DNA of 11,828 nucleotides, from positions 1-11,828 of the forward strand of contig CAYRML010000044.1 in assembly GCA_964425485.1 (NCBI GenBank), written 5' to 3'. The notes below the pieces were generated by a model. It ran no database searches, was not told the DNA's origin, and was given only the letters and a program-made list of their open reading frames with translations. The position numbers were made by a program, and so were the translations under genes. Source of the stretch: CAYRML01 sp964425485 (lineage in GTDB: Bacteria > Bacillota > Dehalobacteriia > UBA4068). Shown here piece by piece: positions 9,401 to 11,828 of the stretch; the first letter of the stretch is position 1; each line of letters begins with the position of its first letter.

Positions 9401-9709
9401 GCGGCTGTAAAACAGATCCAGTACATCGACTTGGTCATCTGCCGGCTGGCGGTTTATGTCGGGCGGATATTGCTGGCTTTTAGTCCCGGCGGCCTGTCCC
9501 TGACGGCTTGTCCTGTTGCTATCCGTTTGCTGCTGATGACTGCTGTTTTGCTGATTGGCGTTTTTATGATTGAAGGAAAGATTCCTTTTGCCGGAATAAG
9601 GACGATTGGAGAATTCATCCCGGCTGGATCTGACTGTGCCGGAATTGTTGTGGTCGGACGCATCTTTCCTGCTGGTATTATCATTGTTACGATTATTTTC
9701 TGGGCTCAT
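6485..9709 (-). CDS. Class A penicillin-binding protein (PBP1A-like) with FN3 tail, 1074 aa
   Basis: A bifunctional peptidoglycan synthase that polymerises glycan strands and cross-links stem peptides outside the membrane. Residues 1-186 are a low-complexity cytoplasmic tail rich in Asn, Gln, Ser, Lys and Arg, and one transmembrane segment follows at about 187-214. The GT51 glycosyltransferase domain (about 240-420) has S-T-E-D-A-R-F-Y-D-H-H-G-I with Glu270, G-A-S-T-I-T-M-Q-L-A-R-N (301-312) and Y-L-N-E-I-Y-F-G. The transpeptidase domain has all three active-site motifs: S551-T-I-K, S605-I-N and K730-T-G-T. After it come a Cys-containing linker (Cys862, 873, 902, 920, 943, 963) and a fibronectin type III domain at about 983-1074. 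The start at 9709 has AGGAGG complementary to 9721-9726, with a slightly long gap of 11 nt. Its own promoter lies just upstream. It is downstream of yunB on the same strand and converges with mutS2. It could be called ponA or pbpF by different pipelines, so I give no symbol. Confidence 0.95.
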   Translation of the reverse strand: MSPENNRNNDNTSRKDASDHNNSGTVRSSRDEFSNRPYSGKRNLSFNHKNANQQNSSHQQQTDSNRTSRQGQAAGTKSQQYPPDINRQPADDQVDVLDLFYSRREARKKAQSTANQKGGPSHNMSGSADPKPTTTRAAGKRSYQRPQRTNAAGEQVKARSKRSSPSSKRVRGGGQPPHKKGPRKPKVLKTILKVVLIAIIAVAAVLGIWTAVLAKDLPEVTPALFINEQSSLVYDKDGEIYSSLHSGENRISVSLDEMPDYLIDCFISTEDARFYDHHGIDVIRIFGALKSDITSGSLAEGASTITMQLARNAILEDQSKQFTRKIKEALLALKIEKVLTKDEILYYYLNEIYFGPGANGIQLGAQLYFGKDVSELTLGEAAMLTGIVRNVKVYSPFNDMERATKVRNTVLDNLAKYKPEYQEQANTAKAEELKVVEKNTITSAYKHPWFTDYVIDQAEDILQGMNIDTYTIYNGGLHIYTTLDQDVQEAMEDVYADNSYFPSSGTNDPVQSSMLVIDPSTGEIRGLVGGREYTTQRGYNRATDLKRQPGSTIKPLVDYAPALEAGYSPATVYNDVPTSFGSYSPANYDGRYRGLISMRTAIMHSINIPAVKTLQSIGTSAGYSFGKKLGLPLTEDDNNLSLALGGIHQGLAPLHMAAAYAAFDNQGLYIEPHCITLIKDSAGTILYEARPDSNQAMSAQTAYLITDMLVSTTQSGTGTNAKMNRPVASKTGTTQLPDKAEFAKLKGNKDAWFAAYTPELVGVVWMGYDNEKDSSGHLQYLKQIYGGKYPALIWKKVMTVALSNTSVSQFAKPDGLTEVSIDKKSGLLPGGITPAEYIGTELFNSENVPAETSNIWTMVDICPESGKLATAYCPNAVSKARINLTRPAKAEDLDLYMPSTTCTVHNQGNSKNATVTVSICTDPSHGGQEYLANIATAGASGGCPSSMVKSKTYAVGKAPTEYCNIAGHAITMQTSGEASAKALSVPSGLKSTVYQKDSSTTVKLNWSDNNSSSTVAFIIEKTDDGGNKSKFSTYSKSLLDTTAEAGHTYQYRIRAYDNVSKAYSDWSSSITVTT

Positions 9710-9758
9710 TTGATCCTATACCTCCTATACCAAAAGAGCATAAATAAACTATCAACAT

Positions 9759-9788
9759 ATTATAGCATATTTATGCATGGTCGGTAAA
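9759..9788 (-). promoter_or_regulatory. Sigma-A-type promoter for the PBP gene with extended -10
   Basis: On the - strand TTTACC (9783-9788) and TATAAT (9759-9764) are 18 nt apart. The -10 box is perfect and is preceded by TGC (9765-9767), an extended -10. The predicted transcript starts near 9752, about 40 nt before the start codon. The spacer holds a perfect inverted repeat, GCATA-TT-TATGC (9765-9776 on the + strand), touching the -10 box. I see no convincing terminator between yunB and this promoter, so read-through from yunB is possible. Confidence 0.62.
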
Positions 9789-9847
9789 GATAAATAGCCG
9801 CAATATATTATCATCAATATTATTTTTATCAGCAGCCGCTTTGGATC

Positions 9848-10561
9848 TTATAATCCAGGCAGTGTGGCATTGAGGTTAAAATAAGTCTCCGGTATGGGGC
9901 CTACGATGATGCTTTCGCATAACAGAACACTTTCAGATACGGTTATCTTTTCACTATCGAAAGGGACAGCCACAGAAAAGGTGCTTTCCAGATTCAGCCA
10001 AATGCGGTGGTGGGTTTGATTGATACCTTGCGAGACAAAATCATCCTGTATTCGGGAGGAAATATTGGTAATGGGCCTGATATGGATGCTTATATTAGGG
10101 CCGAGCGAAGATAGAATTTTGTTGCCGGTGACAGCTCCCAGCGGAATAGAAAGATTTTTAGCTTGCATTTTCTGTATTTTATCCTCGATGTTCAGCACTA
10201 TATCCGAGATGAGGAGATTCAGCTTCATGGTATTGGGTACCAGCAGCATAACATTGCCGTTTGCATCCTTTTCCATATATACCAATTCCTGGTAATTAGC
10301 ATACTGAGGATTGGCTTTCATCTCTTCATTAACGGCTTCTTGCATTACTTTTGTGATCTCCATATGGATTTTTTGCTTGGCTATGATGTTCAAAATAGGA
10401 GCAATTTGTTTATCGACGACGACTAAGGCGCAAAGCCCGAAAATCAAAAGAAAAATGACGGCGACAAATGCCCTTTTGCCACGATTTTGGCTGCGGCTGG
10501 GTATTGTTTTTCTTCTGCGCTTTGCTGCTTTGGGCCAGCGGCGAGGGCCAAATTTTTTCAT
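9848..10561 (-). CDS. yunB: Sporulation protein YunB
   Basis: A 237-residue protein with a very basic N-terminus (K/R-rich to residue 30), one membrane segment at about 31-50 and an exported C-terminal domain. Motifs seen in YunB are P-L-G-A-V-T-G (140-146), Q-G-I-N-Q-T-H-H-R-I (178-187) and the near-terminal G-P-I-P-E-T-Y-F-N (221-229). In Bacillus subtilis yunB is expressed in the mother cell under sigma-E and is needed for efficient sporulation; its biochemical role is unknown. The start at 10561 is well supported: AAGGAGGTGA lies 4-13 nt upstream on the - strand, one of the best ribosome binding sites in the window. It is divergent from the DUF3842 gene and upstream of the PBP gene. I found no convincing sigma-E or sigma-A promoter in its upstream region. 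Its presence implies a spore-forming organism or one from a spore-forming lineage. Confidence 0.9.
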   Translation of the reverse strand: MKKFGPRRWPKAAKRRRKTIPSRSQNRGKRAFVAVIFLLIFGLCALVVVDKQIAPILNIIAKQKIHMEITKVMQEAVNEEMKANPQYANYQELVYMEKDANGNVMLLVPNTMKLNLLISDIVLNIEDKIQKMQAKNLSIPLGAVTGNKILSSLGPNISIHIRPITNISSRIQDDFVSQGINQTHHRIWLNLESTFSVAVPFDSEKITVSESVLLCESIIVGPIPETYFNLNATLPGL

Positions 10562-10594
10562 GCTGTCACCTCCTTGTCATAGAACTAATAATAT

Positions 10595-10607
10595 GCGGCT
10601 TTGCCGC
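10595..10607. repeat. Short GC-rich inverted repeat in the yunB/DUF3842 intergenic region
   Basis: GCGGC-TTT-GCCGC is a perfect 5-bp inverted repeat with a 3-base loop in otherwise A+T-rich DNA, 34 bp upstream of the yunB start codon. It may lie in the yunB leader. It has no T run, so it is not a typical terminator. Its role is unknown. Confidence 0.4.
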
Positions 10608-10641
10608 CATTGGTTACAAAAGATTTTTTTGACAAAAAGTT

Positions 10642-10670
10642 TTGACTATTTAGGCTAATTTTGATAAAAT
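10642..10670 (+). promoter_or_regulatory. Strong sigma-A-type promoter for the DUF3842-cooT pair
   Basis: TTGACT (10642-10647) and TAAAAT (10665-10670) are separated by exactly 17 nt, each box differing from consensus at one base. TG at 10662-10663 gives an extended -10. Transcription should start near 10677, leaving a leader of about 22 nt that carries GGAGGT (10685-10690) before ATG 10699. A second perfect -35 hexamer, TTGACA (10629-10634), sits 13 bp upstream but has no matching -10 box. Confidence 0.8.
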
Positions 10671-10698
10671 ATAAAGAAATCGATGGAGGTATAGCCGC

Positions 10699-11124
10699 AT
10701 GAGAATTGCTGTTATAGATGGCCAGGGCGGCGGTATCGGCAAGTATATAGTGCAAAGATGCCGTGCCGAACTGCCTACTGCGCTAGAAATGATTGCCCTT
10801 GGCACCAATTCTTTGGCAACAGCGGCTATGCTGAAGGCCGGTGCCAACGACGGCGCTACTGGCGAAAATGCTATATGTCTAGTCAGCCAAAAAGTGGATG
10901 TGATCGTCGGCTCTTTAGCTATTATCTGCGCTAATTCTTTTTTGGGGGAGCTTACCCCTAAAATGGCGCAAGCTATTGCCGATGCTCCGGCGAAAAAGTT
11001 ATTATTGCCGCTTAACCGCATCAATATCTCCGTTATTGGCGCCTCGGCGGAGCCTTTGCCTCATCAAGTCGATATGTTATTGCGGCAAATCCAGCAATTA
11101 TGGGAGGAAAAATTTCATGTGTGA
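10699..11124 (+). CDS. DUF3842 family protein (141 aa)
   Basis: A small soluble protein that I recognise as DUF3842, a family with no established function. It opens with beta-strand M-R-I-A-V-I-D and a glycine-rich loop D-G-Q-G-G-G-I-G-K (7-15), which resembles a nucleotide-binding loop but lacks the Ser/Thr that follows Lys in a true Walker A (Tyr16 here). Further conserved-looking blocks are A-L-G-T-N-S-L-A-T-A-A-M-L-K-A-G-A (33-49), A-T-G-E-N-A-I (53-59) and A-N-S-F-L-G-E-L-T-P-K-M-A-Q-A-I (78-93). The last is followed by P-A-K-K-L-L-L-P-L-N-R. The pattern suggests an alpha/beta Rossmann-like fold. The start has GGAGGT 8 nt upstream and a strong promoter. Its last codons overlap the CooT-like gene by 8 nt, implying translational coupling and a shared process. 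Confidence 0.87.
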   Translation: MRIAVIDGQGGGIGKYIVQRCRAELPTALEMIALGTNSLATAAMLKAGANDGATGENAICLVSQKVDVIVGSLAIICANSFLGELTPKMAQAIADAPAKKLLLPLNRINISVIGASAEPLPHQVDMLLRQIQQLWEEKFHV

Positions 11125-11317
11125 AGCTAATGCCTATATCCTCGACATCAATAATGGTCAAGAAACGCTTTTTATGGAAGGCGTGGATAAACTTGTGCCA
11201 CAGGACGACAAGATGTTGATGCTGGAAAATATCTTTGGTGAAAAAAAATTTGTCAATGCTTTTATTAAAGAACTGGCCCTAGTAGACCATAAAATTATTT
11301 TACAGGAACGAATGTAA
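11117..11317 (+). CDS. CooT-like small nickel-binding protein (66 aa)
   Basis: A 66-residue protein beginning M-C-E-A-N-A-Y-I. The Cys at position 2 is the hallmark of the CooT family, where it binds Ni(II) at a dimer interface in the Rhodospirillum rubrum protein. The rest (a short beta-rich N-terminus, then V-D-K-L-V-P and a hydrophobic C-terminal strand V-D-H-K-I-I-L-Q-E-R) also fits this family. The only other metal ligands nearby are His58 and acidic residues. The start ATG 11117 lies inside the end of the DUF3842 gene; GGGAGGA (11102-11108) precedes it by 8 nt. The same frame is open far upstream, but that part is a shadow of the DUF3842 gene. Characterised CooT serves nickel insertion into CO dehydrogenase, yet no such gene is in this window, so the client enzyme is unknown. 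A terminator follows. Confidence 0.83.
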   Translation: MCEANAYILDINNGQETLFMEGVDKLVPQDDKMLMLENIFGEKKFVNAFIKELALVDHKIILQERM

Positions 11318-11319
11318 TG

Positions 11320-11352
11320 GCTACTTCCGCTTTGTTTTGGAAGTAGCTTTTT
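11320..11352 (+). terminator. Intrinsic terminator after the CooT-like gene
   Basis: GCTACTTCC (11320-11328) pairs perfectly with GGAAGTAGC (11339-11347) around a 10-base loop, followed by five T (11348-11352). It begins 2 nt after the stop codon and separates the DUF3842-cooT unit from the DUF39 gene. Confidence 0.9.
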
Positions 11353-11368
11353 CATTGCTGAAATTATT

Positions 11369-11386
11369 ATTTACCAAATTTACCAA
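11369..11386. repeat. Tandem 9-bp direct repeat upstream of the DUF39 gene
   Basis: ATTTACCAA occurs twice head to tail with no mismatch, ending 11 bp before the AAGGAGG ribosome site (11398-11404). It lies in the 58 bp between the terminator and the DUF39 start codon, where a promoter or operator would be expected. I could not assign clear -35 and -10 boxes there. Confidence 0.5.
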
Positions 11387-11410
11387 GTGGGCTAAATAAG
11401 GAGGCTAATT

Positions 11411-11828
11411 ATGACCATTCGTTCCTATGAAGAAATTAATGAAAAGATTAAAAACGGAACCGTAGTCGTGGCTACGGCTGAAGAAATTATAGATATAGCG
11501 GCGGAATGCGGCATCAAGGAGGCCGCTAAAAAGGTTGATGTAGTGACCACCGGCACTTTTGGCATCATGTGTTCTTCAGGTGCTTTTCTCAATTTTGGGC
11601 ATACTAAGCCTAAAATGAAAATGCAGAAAGTTTGGCTTAACGATGTTTTTGCCTATTCCGGCATCGCAGCTGTGGACGCTTATCTTGGCGCTACGGAAGT
11701 GCGGGAAGGCGATCCGCTGAATAATGAACATCCAGGCCGCTTTACTTATGGCGGCGGTCATGTCATCGAAGATTTGATTGCCGGTAAGGAAGTTAATATG
11801 AGAGCGGTAGCTTATGGCACGGATTGCT
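11411..11828 (+). CDS. DUF39 family protein (homocysteine biosynthesis type), N-terminal part
   Basis: An open frame from ATG 11411 to the window edge, 139 codons without a stop. AAGGAGG (11398-11404) sits 6 nt before the start. The residues match the N-terminus of DUF39: T-G-T-F-G-I-M-C-S-S-G-A-F-L-N-F-G-H (47-64), V-W-L-N-D-V (74-79), Y-S-G-I-A-A-V-D-A-Y-L-G-A-T (82-95), Y-G-G-G-H-V-I-E-D-L (113-122) and Y-G-T-D-C at the very end. Archaeal members make homocysteine from aspartate semialdehyde and sulfide, using conserved cysteines that form persulfides; Cys54 and Cys139 here sit in the conserved Cys blocks. Bacterial members are usually annotated as homocysteine biosynthesis proteins, often with a C-terminal CBS pair or a neighbouring NIL/ferredoxin gene. 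Neither could be seen here because the gene is cut. Confidence 0.88.
   Translation, partial: MTIRSYEEINEKIKNGTVVVATAEEIIDIAAECGIKEAAKKVDVVTTGTFGIMCSSGAFLNFGHTKPKMKMQKVWLNDVFAYSGIAAVDAYLGATEVREGDPLNNEHPGRFTYGGGHVIEDLIAGKEVNMRAVAYGTDC

Noticed and set aside
9344..9787. A 147-codon + strand frame that looks like a multi-pass membrane protein
   Set aside because: It is the complement of the Asn/Gln/Ser/Arg-rich PBP tail. Low-complexity polar codons read backwards give hydrophobic residues, so the membrane-like appearance is an artefact.
9789..9847. A possible terminator just after yunB
   Set aside because: AATATT-type repeats and a T-rich stretch are present, but the two AGCGGC-like elements are direct rather than inverted repeats, and no stable stem with a T run forms.
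10562..10684. A possible sigma-E promoter for yunB (GCATATT on the - strand, about 28-34 nt before the start codon)
   Set aside because: The -35-like element is a good match, but no -10 element follows at the right distance and the transcript would start within or after the ribosome site.

Overview
The window looks like chromosomal housekeeping DNA from a spore-forming member of the Bacillota. The reasons are the order pheT-zapA-...-U32-mutS2, a YunB-type sporulation protein, Shine-Dalgarno sites close to AGGAGG, sigma-A-type promoters and several intrinsic terminators. Clostridia or Negativicutes are both possible and the sequence does not let me choose. All substantial genes read through without frameshifts, and there is no sign of insertion sequences, prophage, CRISPR, tRNA or rRNA.

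Region 1 (1-1577, + strand) is the end of a pheT operon: the C-terminus of the phenylalanyl-tRNA synthetase beta chain, the cell-division protein ZapA, and a Nif3-like (DUF34) metal-site protein, closed by a hairpin terminator. Region 2 (1606-6474, + strand) is a tightly coupled pair: a large U32-family protein with two tandem U32-type domains, and MutS2, with only 2 nt between them. A strong hairpin follows that also serves the converging gene.

Region 3 (6485-10561, - strand) encodes envelope proteins: YunB, then a class A penicillin-binding protein with an unusually long disordered cytoplasmic tail and a fibronectin type III tail. The latter has its own promoter. Region 4 (10642-11828, + strand) starts divergently from yunB with a very good sigma-A promoter. 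It drives a DUF3842 protein and a small CooT-like nickel-binding protein whose genes overlap by 8 nt, then a terminator. The start of a DUF39 gene (homocysteine biosynthesis / sulfur incorporation family) follows and runs off the window.

No clearly undescribed system stands out. The points most worth a second look are the DUF3842-CooT pair beside a DUF39 gene with no CO dehydrogenase in view, the internally duplicated U32 protein coupled to MutS2, and the PBP tail together with its palindrome-containing promoter.
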